From contig JANOSD010000146.1 of assembly GCA_031415655.1 (NCBI GenBank), positions 1 to 64,000 of the forward strand: 64,000 nt of DNA. The letters run 5' to 3'. Every line of letters starts with the position of its first letter. Position 1 is the first letter of the stretch. Of the stretch, positions 35,979 to 44,803 are shown one piece after another. Position numbers and translations under genes: made by a program. Under the pieces are notes generated by a model. That model did no database searches. It was not told the origin of the DNA and saw only the letters and a program-made list of their open reading frames with translations. Source of the stretch: JAKOVR01 sp031415655. GTDB taxonomy: Bacteria > Actinomycetota > Acidimicrobiia > Acidimicrobiales > Acidimicrobilacustridaceae.

Positions 35979-36779
35979 TCAGCCTCGGTGGTCGGCTGTT
36001 CCGGCCCGGCCGTGCGCCAGTTGAAGCAGGCGTGGCAATCCGATACGCACCTGCGCGGCGTCGCCGCACACCACGTGTTCGGGCCCACCGGTCACTTCAT
36101 ACCCTGCCGCCCGAACCAGGTCGGCGCCCACGGTCACGTCGTGACCGGAGCGCAGAACCCAGGGGTCGTGGTCCACGGGTGCCCACAGTGAACGCTTTGG
36201 AGCCCACCAGGCGCGGGCGTAGAGCGCATACCGTTCCGTCAGGAACTGGTCGAGCGGGGTCTTGTCGGTGATCACGTCGCCGGCCGTAGCCCCCATCCGG
36301 GAGGTCGTCCCATTGGCACGCTCCACCGACCAGGTTCGGTTGGTTGGCCCATCGGACGCCGACGCCTTGATCCGGGACGGCAGGTAGGGCAACGACCACA
36401 CCCACCGGGCGACGAACGAGCCCAACCGCGACGACGCGTCGAGGGAGTCGAACCACACTCCGGGACCGTTCGGGCCAGTCACGTAGGTTCGCACGTTCAC
36501 TTCACTGAACGACGTGGCCGTGGGAATCGGCGGAAGAGCTCGGCCGGCGACAACAGCGCGAAGGTCACGCATCTCGAACGGAACCAATCCAACCCAGGCC
36601 GATCCGTCGAAGACGTCTGCGCTCACCCCCGGCGGGAAACGCCCGGCCAGCGTCTCAACCGGTACTCGCCAATGGCACCACACGATGGAACTCCACGTCT
36701 GACGCAGGACCACTGGCCGTCCCTGCACGGTGGAAGGGGTGACGCCGGGGCGGGAAGCGGGGCGCAGGGAGATTTGCAC
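35979..36779 (-). CDS. DUF2071 (YqjF-like) protein, paralogue 1
   Basis: About 266 residues from GTG 36779, chosen because it begins four bases after the stop of the upstream SDR; an in-frame ATG at 36845 would overlap that gene by 62 bp. The sequence VVLRQTWSSIVWCHWRVPVE, LAGRFPPGVSADVFDGSAWV, GLVPFEMRDLRAVVAGRALP and TSFSEVNVRTYV is classic DUF2071, an acetoacetate-decarboxylase-like fold of unknown function. Last gene of the six-gene photolyase operon. A second DUF2071 gene is at 48508-49281. Confidence 0.85.
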   Translation of the reverse strand: MQISLRPASRPGVTPSTVQGRPVVLRQTWSSIVWCHWRVPVETLAGRFPPGVSADVFDGSAWVGLVPFEMRDLRAVVAGRALPPIPTATSFSEVNVRTYVTGPNGPGVWFDSLDASSRLGSFVARWVWSLPYLPSRIKASASDGPTNRTWSVERANGTTSRMGATAGDVITDKTPLDQFLTERYALYARAWWAPKRSLWAPVDHDPWVLRSGHDVTVGADLVRAAGYEVTGGPEHVVCGDAAQVRIGLPRLLQLAHGRAGTADHRG

Positions 36780-36783
36780 CGCT

Positions 36784-37497
36784 TCAGACCCCGGGATCGA
36801 AATCCGCGGCCGCGAGTTCATGGCCTCGACCATCAGCGAGCGCATCGGCGATGCATCGGGCCACCACGCTTGGTTCCAAGCCGGCGGGCAAACGCGGCGC
36901 CACGCCGTGCATCGGGTGCTCGGCCAGACCGGTTTCGGAGTGGGGAGGTCGCACGTCGAGCACTCGCACCTTCACCCGGCGGAGCTCCCGGGCCAACGCG
37001 GCGTCGGCGGCGGTCAGCGCGGCCTTGGTGGCGGAGTAGACCGCCAGTCCCGGAAGGGGTTGTTCGGCGACGACGGCCGAAAGTTGCACCACCGTGCCCC
37101 GACTGGCCTCGAGTAACGGCAGGCATCTCCGCAACAGCCACAACGGCCCAATCACGTTGGTGAGAAAGAGCTCCTCGACCACGAGATCGGGGGTCTCGGC
37201 GAGCGGGCCGAACGCAACAACCCCGGCCGCGTTTAGGAGCACATCGAGCCTCCCGAACTCGGCCGTCACCGTTGTTACCAAATGGTCCCCCGCATCGGGG
37301 TTCCGCAGGTCCAACTCGGTGATGACACAGCCTGGCAACTCGGCAGAAAGTGCTCGCAAGGCCGCGGTGTTCCGCCCGGTGAGCAACAAACGGAAACCTC
37401 GACCGTGCAGTTCACGAGCAAGGGCGGAGCCCAGCCCGCCGGTGGCTCCCACCACTGCAACAACTGGATGTGCCAACGGTGGGTCAGAGGAGCTCAT
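36784..37497 (-). CDS. Short-chain dehydrogenase/reductase
   Basis: Intact 237-residue SDR: VVAVVGATGGLGSALARELH, LLNAAGVVAFG, VVQLSAVVAEQ (Ser), LAVYSATKAALTAADAALAR (YxxxK) and VLDVRPPHSETGL. Short C-terminus without the usual DGG, as in SDRs acting on lipids or envelope substrates. It stands between the DDN-type protein and DUF2071 in the photolyase operon. Confidence 0.87.
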   Translation of the reverse strand: MSSSDPPLAHPVVAVVGATGGLGSALARELHGRGFRLLLTGRNTAALRALSAELPGCVITELDLRNPDAGDHLVTTVTAEFGRLDVLLNAAGVVAFGPLAETPDLVVEELFLTNVIGPLWLLRRCLPLLEASRGTVVQLSAVVAEQPLPGLAVYSATKAALTAADAALARELRRVKVRVLDVRPPHSETGLAEHPMHGVAPRLPAGLEPSVVARCIADALADGRGHELAAADFDPGV

Positions 37498-37575
37498 TCG
37501 AACAACCTTTCTTAGGCGATATTTTGAGAGACGATTGGGTCACGACGACCAGCCGAACACACAGCACGAGGGTGC

Positions 37576-38013
37576 TCAGCACACAACGTTCGTGAGATGT
37601 TCGGCTTCGCGACCGAGGTCGAGCACCACCACTTGCAGCCGCCCCCGCCGGACCGACGCCGTGCCGGGACGAACGACGCCGCCCACCCACGCCCGAGCCG
37701 AGCCGGATGCGTCAGCGTTTTCTTCCCACTGCGATCGGTTGCGCACCGTGCTCATCATGATGGTGTCGCCTACCCGGACCGAGACGAGGGGAACCTGCCT
37801 CGGCAACCCGCTACGACGACCGATGGGCTCCAAAACAACGAGCCCAATCCCAACGGGTAGCGGGGAGACCAGCCCGGCCTTGACGATCGGGATTACAAAT
37901 CGGTTCAGCCCTTGAAATCCACTATGGGTGACGAACTGGCGGAAGGACGAGGGCACGCAGAAGAGAACCAACTGCGCCTCGGTGACTATTCCGCCGTCTG
38001 CATCGAACGACAC
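37576..38013 (-). CDS. Deazaflavin (F420)-dependent nitroreductase family protein
   Basis: 145 residues from GTG 38013. LNRFVIPIVKAGLVSPLPVG, VVLEPIGRRSGLPRQVPLVS (the TxGRxSG-like signature), VRVGDTIMMSTVRNRSQWEE and LQVVVLDLGREAEHL match the DDN family of split-barrel F420-dependent reductases (PF04075). These reduce quinones or nitroaromatics. In this operon it could reduce a quinone or lipid double bond. The upstream gene ends 37 bp before. Confidence 0.78.
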   Translation of the reverse strand: MSFDADGGIVTEAQLVLFCVPSSFRQFVTHSGFQGLNRFVIPIVKAGLVSPLPVGIGLVVLEPIGRRSGLPRQVPLVSVRVGDTIMMSTVRNRSQWEENADASGSARAWVGGVVRPGTASVRRGRLQVVVLDLGREAEHLTNVVC

Positions 38014-38050
38014 ACGTCACACCACCATCCCGTCCTGCCCTCCCGCGCCA

Positions 38051-39568
38051 TCATCGGCGCCGTAGACGTTTCCTGCCCGCCTGGGAGCCAACCGCATCGC
38101 CGGCGATGCCATTGAGAAGCCCCGGGAACACCACCTGGTGGAATGGCAGGACGGCGTACCAATACGCCCGACCAAGAAGCCCACGCGGTCGATAGCGGGC
38201 GGTTTGCACGAGCAATGTGCCGTCTTGGACCGGCTCGATCTGCCACGAGAGCCACGCCTCTCCCGGAAGTCGCATCTCGGCATGCAGCAAGAGCAGACGA
38301 TCTTCTTCGATGTCCTCTACCCGCCAGAAGTCCACCGGCTCCCCCACGTCGAGGTGGTCGGCATGACGGCGACCCCGTCGCAAACCGGGTCCTCCGAAGA
38401 GCTGGTCGACGAGGCCGCGAGACTTCCACAAGATCTCGCCGGTGTACCAGCCCTTGTCGCCGCCAACCCGACACACGGCCTCCCACGTGGCATGGGGATC
38501 CGCGCCGACGATGGTCATGCGCACATCGGTGAGCTCCGTACCGCCGGTCCACGAAGGATCAGTGGCCGCCGACTGCCAAACCGGCGACGACGCATCGTCG
38601 AACTTCGTGGGTACATCACCCACGGCGGTGCGACCAATGGCCCGGTGGATTGCCTCCGCCAGCGGCACCTGTTCGTGCGGAAACAGCATCTCGGCCCGAT
38701 GGTCCTTGACGGTGACGGAGTTGACCAGCGAGTCCACCAGCGGCCGAGCGAGTTGGGCCGGAACGGGAGTGACGAGGCCGACCCACAGCGATGACAAACG
38801 TGGGGTCAGCACAGGAACCGGGATCAACCGACGTTTCTTGAGCCCGGCCTGCTGGGCATACACCGCCATCATCTCGGCGTACGAGACGACGTCCGGACCG
38901 CCGATCTCAAGAACCCCCGAAAGCGGACCGGGTTGTTCAATGACCGCAACGAGGTAGTGCAAAACGTCGCGAATCGAGATGGGCTGGCACAGCGTTTCCA
39001 CCCACTTCGGCGTCACCATGACGGGGAGGACCTCGGTGAGGTACCGCAGCATTTCAAAGCTGGCCGAACCCGCCCCGATCACCACCGCTGCCCGCAGCTC
39101 AACCGTTTCGACCGGCCCGTCGGCGAGCGCTGCGCCCACATCATGACGACTCCGCAGATGGGCGCTGAGCTCGCTGCTGTCGTCACCAAGCCCTCCGAGG
39201 TAGACGATGCGTTCTACCCCCGCTCGCTCAGCTGACCGGCGGAAGCTCTCTGCGATCGAGCGCTCCCGTTCGATCCAATCCTTGCCCTCGCCGATGCTGT
39301 GCACGAGAAACACCGCCGTGTGGATTCCGTCCATTGCTTCGGTGAGATCATCGGCAATGTCGGCTCGCACCACATCGACCTGATCTCGCCAAGGTGCCGG
39401 GTCGAGTTTTCGCGGCGTTCGAGCGACACAACGAACGAAGTGACCGCGGGCGAGTAACTCGGCAACGAGGCGCCCCCCGACGTAACCCGACGCACCCGTC
39501 ACCAGCACCCGTCGAACGGCGGGGGGTGCATCTTCGGAGCGTTCGGGCGCAAGGCCGTTCGTGGTCAT
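38051..39568 (-). CDS. Atypical SDR with C-terminal DUF2867 domain
   Basis: A 505-residue protein from ATG 39568 (GGAAGG upstream). The N-terminal half is an NAD(P)-binding epimerase-like fold: VLVTGASGYVGGRLVAELLA, VFLVHSIGEGKDWIERERSI, RAGVERIVYLGGLGDD, ELRAAVVIGAGSASFEMLRY. The C-terminal half (from about residue 325) is DUF2867, SRPBCC-like (TWEAVCRVGGDKGWYTGEIL, EMRLPGEAWLSWQIEPVQDG). Such proteins are frequent in actinobacteria and are annotated as SDRs of unknown function. It follows the SRPBCC gene in the photolyase operon. Confidence 0.88.
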   Translation of the reverse strand: MTTNGLAPERSEDAPPAVRRVLVTGASGYVGGRLVAELLARGHFVRCVARTPRKLDPAPWRDQVDVVRADIADDLTEAMDGIHTAVFLVHSIGEGKDWIERERSIAESFRRSAERAGVERIVYLGGLGDDSSELSAHLRSRHDVGAALADGPVETVELRAAVVIGAGSASFEMLRYLTEVLPVMVTPKWVETLCQPISIRDVLHYLVAVIEQPGPLSGVLEIGGPDVVSYAEMMAVYAQQAGLKKRRLIPVPVLTPRLSSLWVGLVTPVPAQLARPLVDSLVNSVTVKDHRAEMLFPHEQVPLAEAIHRAIGRTAVGDVPTKFDDASSPVWQSAATDPSWTGGTELTDVRMTIVGADPHATWEAVCRVGGDKGWYTGEILWKSRGLVDQLFGGPGLRRGRRHADHLDVGEPVDFWRVEDIEEDRLLLLHAEMRLPGEAWLSWQIEPVQDGTLLVQTARYRPRGLLGRAYWYAVLPFHQVVFPGLLNGIAGDAVGSQAGRKRLRRR

Positions 39569-39637
39569 GGACGCACCTTCCACGTCTTCTCCCCTCTCGA
39601 CCAAATCGAACAGCATCGCGGCTGTCGATTCGTCTCC

Positions 39638-40024
39638 CTACTGCGTGGCAAGCTGCGAAATCCTTGTGAGGGCCACCCGACAAATCACGAGGTAGGGGGC
39701 GGCGAGCCACCCGACGCCAAAGCCCGCACGGCAGCGGTGCGGACCGAGCTCTTCAACACAATGGTCGGTGGCATCGACGCCCCCGACCTTCCATGCCCAC
39801 CGTGCACCGGGCTCATAGGTGGTGATCTCAAAGCCCAGCGTGACACCCACCGCGGTCTCGACCTCTCCACGGGCGCCGGCGCGCAAGGCGCCGCCTTCCA
39901 CCGTCGCCCGCCGAACCGATGGTCCCCACTTCGGCCACTGGGCCGGGTCCACCAGGATGTCCCAGACCGTGGACGCCGGCGCATCGATTTCCGTCGTGAC
40001 CCAGAGTTGCCTCATGGGGATCAC
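39638..40024 (-). CDS. SRPBCC (START-like) family protein
   Basis: About 128 residues, from GTG 40024 (GTGA overlap with the photolyase stop) or ATG 40015. RQLWVTTEIDAPASTVWDIL, VDPAQWPKWGPSVRRATVEG and GFEITTYEPGARWAWKVGGV are typical of the polyketide-cyclase/START-like SRPBCC fold, which binds hydrophobic ligands such as lipids, carotenoids or quinones. Coupling to the photolyase gene suggests a linked function. Confidence 0.85.
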   Translation of the reverse strand: MIPMRQLWVTTEIDAPASTVWDILVDPAQWPKWGPSVRRATVEGGALRAGARGEVETAVGVTLGFEITTYEPGARWAWKVGGVDATDHCVEELGPHRCRAGFGVGWLAAPYLVICRVALTRISQLATQ

Positions 40025-41508
40025 AGCACGCCGGCGTCGAGCGCCACGAGTACTTCTACGGCTCGGGCCTTGACCTCGTCGAGATCACCCAGTCGTTGAC
40101 CGGCATGGACTTGGCGAGCCACGCGGGCATTGCGCAAGAACCGATCTTGGTGCTGGTCGAGGAACGCCCAGTACAAGGTGGTGAACGGGCAGGCATCGGG
40201 GCCAACCCGCAAACGACGGTTGTAGGCGCAAGGCCCGCAATAATCGCTCATCTTGTCGATGTACGCACCGCCGGCGGCGTAGGGCTTGGTGGCCATACGA
40301 CCCCCGTCGGCGTAGACCGCCATGCCGATCACGTTGGGGAGCATCACCCATTCGGCTCCATCCACAAAGGAGGACCACATCCAGTCGGTGAGCTCCCACG
40401 GATCGACGCCGGCCAACAGAGCCAGGTTACCCAGGATCATCAAACGCTGAATGTGGTGCGCATAGCCATGCGCCCCCACGTCGTCGATGACCTGGCCAAC
40501 GCACCGCATCTTGGTGGGTGCTCCGGTGAAGACGGGCGGAAGGGGTCGGTGAGCATCGAGGTTGTTGGCGCGGCGATAGTCGGGCATCCATTGCCAGTAC
40601 CTGCCCCACACGTATTCACGCCAGCCAATGACCTGACGAATGAATCCCTCTGCTGACGCGATCGGTACATCGCCGCGCCGGAAGGCCACCTCGGCGGCGT
40701 CGCACACCTCCCCCGGCAGCAAAAGACCGAGGTTGAGATACGGGCTCAGCAAGGTATGCGCCATATGCCAACTGGTCGACAACATGGCGTCCTCATGGGG
40801 ACCGAAGACCGGCAGCACCACCTCGACCGCATGATCAAGACGACGGAGCGCTTCGCCACGCGAGGTCGCCCAGGTGCCGTCGGGGGCATCTCCCCAGCAC
40901 GTGGCCGGAAGGTCGGCCAGCACTGCACGATCGAGATCGTCGAGCGGTGTGCGCAGCGGCTCCGGCCACTGCCGCCCATCCTTGGGAGGACGGTCTCGGT
41001 TGTCGGCGTCGAAGTTCCATCGACCACCGACCGGTTCGCCGTCGTCCATGAGGTACCCGAGCCGGGTGCGTTGCCAGCGGTAGAAGTCCTCCATTTTCAC
41101 GGAGCGTCGCGGTGCCGCCCACTCGCCGAAGTCTTCGTAGTGACACAAGAATTGGTCGGAGCGCTCCACGTCGACACCCAACCGGCGGAGCAGTGCCATC
41201 CCGTCGAACGACGCCGGCTCCATCGCCACTACTCGCGACGGCGCAAGTTCGGCCTGATGAGCGCGAAGACCAGCGGTAAGACTTGGTGAGCGGCGGTAGT
41301 CGACCTCGAAACCTTCTGCCACCAACTCGGCGGCGAACCTTCGCATGGCCGCGATCACCAGGTGCGCTCGTTGGCGGTGCCACGGCTTGGACTCGAGTTT
41401 GGCCAGGCTCTCCACGATGAGGACGTTTGCGGTGGCTGGTGTCGCAGACCGCAGCGGACCGAGACCCCGATTGAGCTGGTCGCCGAGCACCCAGATCGTT
41501 TCCATCAA
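40021..41508 (-). CDS. FeS-containing bacterial photolyase/cryptochrome (DPRP family)
   Basis: A 495-residue intact member of the FeS-BCP (CryB/PhrB) family. IWVLGDQLNRGLGPLRSATP is the characteristic N-terminus; helical FAD-binding region includes WREYVWGRYWQWMPDYRRAN, AHGYAHHIQRLMILGNLALL and WMWSSFVDGAEWVMLPNVIG. Four Cys for the [4Fe-4S] cluster are seen in TKMRCVGQ, YCGPCAYN (two) and DACPFTTLYW. These enzymes repair (6-4) photoproducts or act as blue-light receptors. It heads a six-gene operon on the minus strand, divergent from the COQ4-like gene. Confidence 0.93.
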   Translation of the reverse strand: MMETIWVLGDQLNRGLGPLRSATPATANVLIVESLAKLESKPWHRQRAHLVIAAMRRFAAELVAEGFEVDYRRSPSLTAGLRAHQAELAPSRVVAMEPASFDGMALLRRLGVDVERSDQFLCHYEDFGEWAAPRRSVKMEDFYRWQRTRLGYLMDDGEPVGGRWNFDADNRDRPPKDGRQWPEPLRTPLDDLDRAVLADLPATCWGDAPDGTWATSRGEALRRLDHAVEVVLPVFGPHEDAMLSTSWHMAHTLLSPYLNLGLLLPGEVCDAAEVAFRRGDVPIASAEGFIRQVIGWREYVWGRYWQWMPDYRRANNLDAHRPLPPVFTGAPTKMRCVGQVIDDVGAHGYAHHIQRLMILGNLALLAGVDPWELTDWMWSSFVDGAEWVMLPNVIGMAVYADGGRMATKPYAAGGAYIDKMSDYCGPCAYNRRLRVGPDACPFTTLYWAFLDQHQDRFLRNARVARQVHAGQRLGDLDEVKARAVEVLVALDAGVL

Positions 41509-41571
41509 CGCAGCCTACGACCGACTCGTCCCAAACCCGGTCGCCCGTTTTTGGGGCTCATGCACGGGGGC

Positions 41572-41600
41572 TTGACCATTTACGAACTAGCTGGTACGTT
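41572..41600 (+). promoter_or_regulatory. Promoter of the COQ4-like gene
   Basis: TTGACC (41572-41577), 17-bp spacer, TACGTT (41595-41600). Lies in the 147-bp gap between the divergent photolyase gene and the COQ4-like gene. The start CTTGACCAT is shared with the sequence at 50569-50577 in another divergent gap. Confidence 0.6.
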
Positions 41601-41724
41601 ATCCCTGATGGGTCGCTTGCTTCCCTCCTAGAAGCGCCAAGTCAAGGACTTCGGGATGTGCTTCGTCCACGACGCCGGACTCCTCCTCCCCGCCCGAACA
41701 CCCTCGATCGAAAGGGCCCTACCC

Positions 41725-42408
41725 GTGCCCGTTGCCCGACCCAACTCACCTGAGCTCTCCGAAGCCTTTCACGACGAACTGGTCCTGTCCTTGCGCCGAT
41801 GGACCGTCGACGGGTCCGTTCCGCTCGCCCACGAGTTCCTTCGCACCGGCGACCCCCACGCCCGCCACCGATACCGCCAGATGCAACTTGAGCACCCGGT
41901 CGCCCAAGGGTTGCTCGCTGAGCGGTATCTCGCCCCCATCCCCGACATGGACGCGCTACGGGCCATGGCCGACGACTCCTTGGGCCACGCCTTCGCACGC
42001 CACATCGACGACAACGGGCTCGACGTGAACAAACTACGCGAGTCAGCGTTCATCGAAGCCCACGCCCGCGACGGCGACGATCACGGCTTCCTCGCCGAAC
42101 GCGGTTTCCATCTCCACGACCTGTTCCACGTGCTCACCGGCTACGACGCCAGCGCACTGGGCGAAGTGGGGGTCGTGAGTTTCACCGCCGCGCAGACGTT
42201 GTCGCCCTACCCCACCTTCATCATGACTACCCGCCCGCTACAGATGGCCCTCTACGAGCCCGATCTCCTGCCCTTCGTCATGGACTCCGTGGCCGAAGGG
42301 TGGACCCGCGGACGAAAAGCCGACATGCTCCTCGCAGTCCGGTGGGAGGACCATTGGTCCGAGCCACTCGACGAACTACGCGAACGCCACGGCATCATCA
42401 CCACCTGA
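41725..42408 (+). CDS. COQ4-family protein
   Basis: About 227 residues from GTG 41725 (AAAGGG box); ATG 41656 in the same frame would add 23 residues. RGFHLHDLFHVLTGYD contains the HDxxH zinc motif of COQ4, and MALYEPDLLPFVMDSVAEGW then RWEDHWSEPLDELRERHGI are typical of the C-terminal half. COQ4 proteins organise or decarboxylate quinone intermediates in ubiquinone biosynthesis; actinobacteria use menaquinone, so the bacterial protein may act on another isoprenoid. Divergent from the photolyase operon and sharing its intergenic region. Confidence 0.83.
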   Translation: MPVARPNSPELSEAFHDELVLSLRRWTVDGSVPLAHEFLRTGDPHARHRYRQMQLEHPVAQGLLAERYLAPIPDMDALRAMADDSLGHAFARHIDDNGLDVNKLRESAFIEAHARDGDDHGFLAERGFHLHDLFHVLTGYDASALGEVGVVSFTAAQTLSPYPTFIMTTRPLQMALYEPDLLPFVMDSVAEGWTRGRKADMLLAVRWEDHWSEPLDELRERHGIITT

Positions 42409-42609
42409 GCCGACCGCAGACTCGGCTGGTCGAGCGACCGGCGGCACCACCTTGTCCCCCGACACGAGACCGTTGATCTCGATGATGGTCGACCCCATGG
42501 CCGCCATGGATACCTGAACCTCACCGCCGTCGATCCCGAATTCGATCTTGGCCAGCTTCTTCGGTTCTCCGAGCGGGGATTCGGGCGTCGGAAGACGAGA
42601 ACTCGGCAC
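42376..42609 (-). CDS. Small hypothetical protein
   Basis: 77 residues from GTG 42609, overlapping the 3' end of the COQ4-like gene by 33 bp. KLAKIEFGIDGGEVQVSMAA then MGSTIIEINGLVSGDK reads like a small beta-strand protein, and the frame has high GC3. No homology recognised. It could be a real small gene or a remnant. Confidence 0.4.
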   Translation of the reverse strand: MPSSRLPTPESPLGEPKKLAKIEFGIDGGEVQVSMAAMGSTIIEINGLVSGDKVVPPVARPAESAVGSGGDDAVAFA

Positions 42610-43306
42610 TGTTACCGTCGACGCCGAACTCCCAATCGTGATACGTGCATTTCAAGGAGGAGTCGACAACTCGTCCGCCGCCGAGCGGCGCGCCCGTTTG
42701 TGAAGAGTTCGCACCATCGACCTACGCAAGGCCCTCGGCGACCCAAACGCGACCAGATTCCGATCAACCGCACGGATCGAGAGGATGTCGCCATACCCGC
42801 GTTCCGCGCGGCGATCGAGGGCGTGCCAACCATTGGGAACCGGCAGAACCGAGGTCCGGGCCAACGACGCCGATTCGACCAAACGGTTCTTCGGTTGCGC
42901 CTGTTGCTCCGCTACCAGCGGCACTTTCCTCCGCCCAAGATCAGCCAGGCCCGACCCCGTATTCGAGCGAAGATGCTGTCCCTGACAGCTCCATCGCCGG
43001 GTTCATATTGACCACCCGTATCGATCTTCGCAGGGTCGTTCGCCATGTGTTCTCCAACACGGGAGTTGCCTCAAGGCCGTGGTGGCAGATTCAGTGCCAA
43101 CACCGATACCACATCGAGACGAGGTGCGACTCGTTTCTGACTCGACACGTCCTTGGTCAATCCCGGTAGCCCAGGAACGCCGACGATCGCTCCCCCGCAT
43201 CCGATTAGAGGCGGTCGGCAAAGTCATGTGGTGTCGGGGCCGCCCTGCACGTCCCGCTATGCGATGGCCTCGTCCTCGACACCCGATTTCAGTGAGGCTT
43301 CGTCCT
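42610..43306. other. About 700 bp without a recognisable gene
   Basis: Open frames occur on both strands (for example minus 42652-42924 and plus 42645-43169) but give low-complexity Arg/Ser/Pro-rich translations with no family signature. Composition is lower in GC than nearby coding DNA. It ends at the partial mobile element at 43307. It looks like eroded sequence. Confidence 0.5.
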
Positions 43307-43373
43307 GCGTCCTTGCGAGGCTTCGAACCGTGGCTCGGAATCCGCTTCTCGAAGCGTTACTGGGACACGCTCC
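43307..43373 (+). mobile_element. Partial MITE-like element (right 67 bp)
   Basis: Matches the right end of the 163-bp element (copy at 28731-28893), including the terminal repeat GTTACTGGGACACGCTCC at 43356-43373. The left 96 bp are absent. Followed by CA rather than TA. About 60 bp before the P450 stop on the opposite strand. Confidence 0.85.
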
Positions 43374-43434
43374 CAAGGCAAAACGGCCCGTCCTGCGAAT
43401 CCAAGTTCAGGATGGTTCGCGGGCGGGCCTGCGG

Positions 43435-44700
43435 TCAGCTCACGCCGATCCGAGCCGTTGGCGTAAACCGCACCGGGAGGCGCTTGACGCCGCCGACGAG
43501 GGGCGGCCCCACCGAATCGAGAAAGTCGGGCGGACCCGTCACCTCGATGTCGGGCAGGCGGGTGAAGAGCTGTCGGAAGATGACGGCCAGCTCACGTCGG
43601 GCCAGGTGGGCGCCGAGGCAGAAGTGGGGGCCGGGGCCGCCAAAACCGACGTGGGGGTTTGGGTCGCGGCGAACGTCGAAACGCTCGGGGTCGTCGAACA
43701 CCCTCGGGTCGCGGTTCGCCGCCCCGTAGAACAGGATAAGTCGGTCGCCAGCGTCGAAATCGTGGCCCGACAGGGTGAGCGGGCGAGTGACGGTGCGGCG
43801 CATATAGGTCACCGGCGAGGCCATCCGCACGATCTCATCAACCGCAGTGCTGGACACCCCATCGATGTCGTCCTGCCAGATCCGCCGCTGATCGGGGTTC
43901 TGCCCCAGCAAGTGCATACCAAGGCTGGTGGCGGTGCGGGTGGTGTCGTTACCGGCCACGGCGAGGAGGATGAAGAACGAGCCAAGCTCCTCAGGAGTCA
44001 ACATGTCTTCGCCGCCTTCGGCGTTGACCAGCTTCGAGGTGAGGTCGTCGGTCGGGTTGGCCCGTCGCTCCGCCGAGAGCTCCCCCATCAAGGTGGTGAG
44101 CGTGATCCCCGCTTCGAACAAGGCAGACAAGAGTTCCTTTCCGTCGAGGAACTCCGGATCACCGCCGCCGAGGATGACGTTGGTCGCTTTCAAAACGGTA
44201 GTGAACTCGCTGCGAGGGATTCCCATCATGTCGCAGATCACCAGCAATGGGAACGGCTGGGAGATCGCCTGGACGAGGTCGACCTCACCTTTCTCGCACA
44301 TGTCGTCGATCACCTCGGTACAGATGGTCTCGACCGAATCGAGCACCCCTTGGAGCTGTTTGGGCGTGAACGAGCGGGCCACAATTCCCCGCTGCCGGGC
44401 ATGGCGGGGATCGTCCATGTTGATGAAGCTGCCAAAGAACTCGGCGGCTTCCGGGGGGATGTCGATGATCGATATGGCGCCTTGCCCGGAGCAGAAATCG
44501 GCCGCATTACGGCTGATCTCCATAACATCGGCATGGCGCGTGACGGCGAAAAACGATTCGTTCTCCTCCGTCAACGGGTTGAGGAACTCATACCGGGTGA
44601 ACGGCCCCTCCTGGCGGAGAGCGGCGAAATCCGCCATACGTTCCTCAAGCGGCCGATTCCAGAACAGCGGGTCGATGACCCCGAGCGTTGGCATCGTCAT
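43435..44700 (-). CDS. Cytochrome P450
   Basis: Intact 421-residue P450 from ATG 44700 (a second ATG at 44694). I-helix FFILLAVAGNDTTRTATSLG, ExxR in VDEIVRMASPVTYMRR, and haem loop VGFGGPGPHFCLGAHLARRE. The N-terminus and the AGNDTTR / FGGPGPHFCLG forms resemble actinobacterial steroid and lipid hydroxylases such as the CYP125/CYP142 groups, though I cannot assign it to either. A longer upstream frame to 45600 is antisense shadow of the TetR gene. A TetR regulator (44804-45526) lies just upstream on the same strand, likely its regulator. Confidence 0.93.
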   Translation of the reverse strand: MTMPTLGVIDPLFWNRPLEERMADFAALRQEGPFTRYEFLNPLTEENESFFAVTRHADVMEISRNAADFCSGQGAISIIDIPPEAAEFFGSFINMDDPRHARQRGIVARSFTPKQLQGVLDSVETICTEVIDDMCEKGEVDLVQAISQPFPLLVICDMMGIPRSEFTTVLKATNVILGGGDPEFLDGKELLSALFEAGITLTTLMGELSAERRANPTDDLTSKLVNAEGGEDMLTPEELGSFFILLAVAGNDTTRTATSLGMHLLGQNPDQRRIWQDDIDGVSSTAVDEIVRMASPVTYMRRTVTRPLTLSGHDFDAGDRLILFYGAANRDPRVFDDPERFDVRRDPNPHVGFGGPGPHFCLGAHLARRELAVIFRQLFTRLPDIEVTGPPDFLDSVGPPLVGGVKRLPVRFTPTARIGVS

Positions 44701-44803
44701 GAGCAGTGTCTCCTCGTATGTCGATCGTGAAGGACCAATTCTAGGCGATCGGTGCTCGCATACCACCACCCCCCTACCCGGAGACGCAATCGGAAGCCGG
44801 CGC

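Noticed and set aside
43153..44730. 525-codon plus-strand ORF
   Set aside because: Antisense to the P450 gene, which has complete haem and I-helix motifs; the plus translation has no family features.
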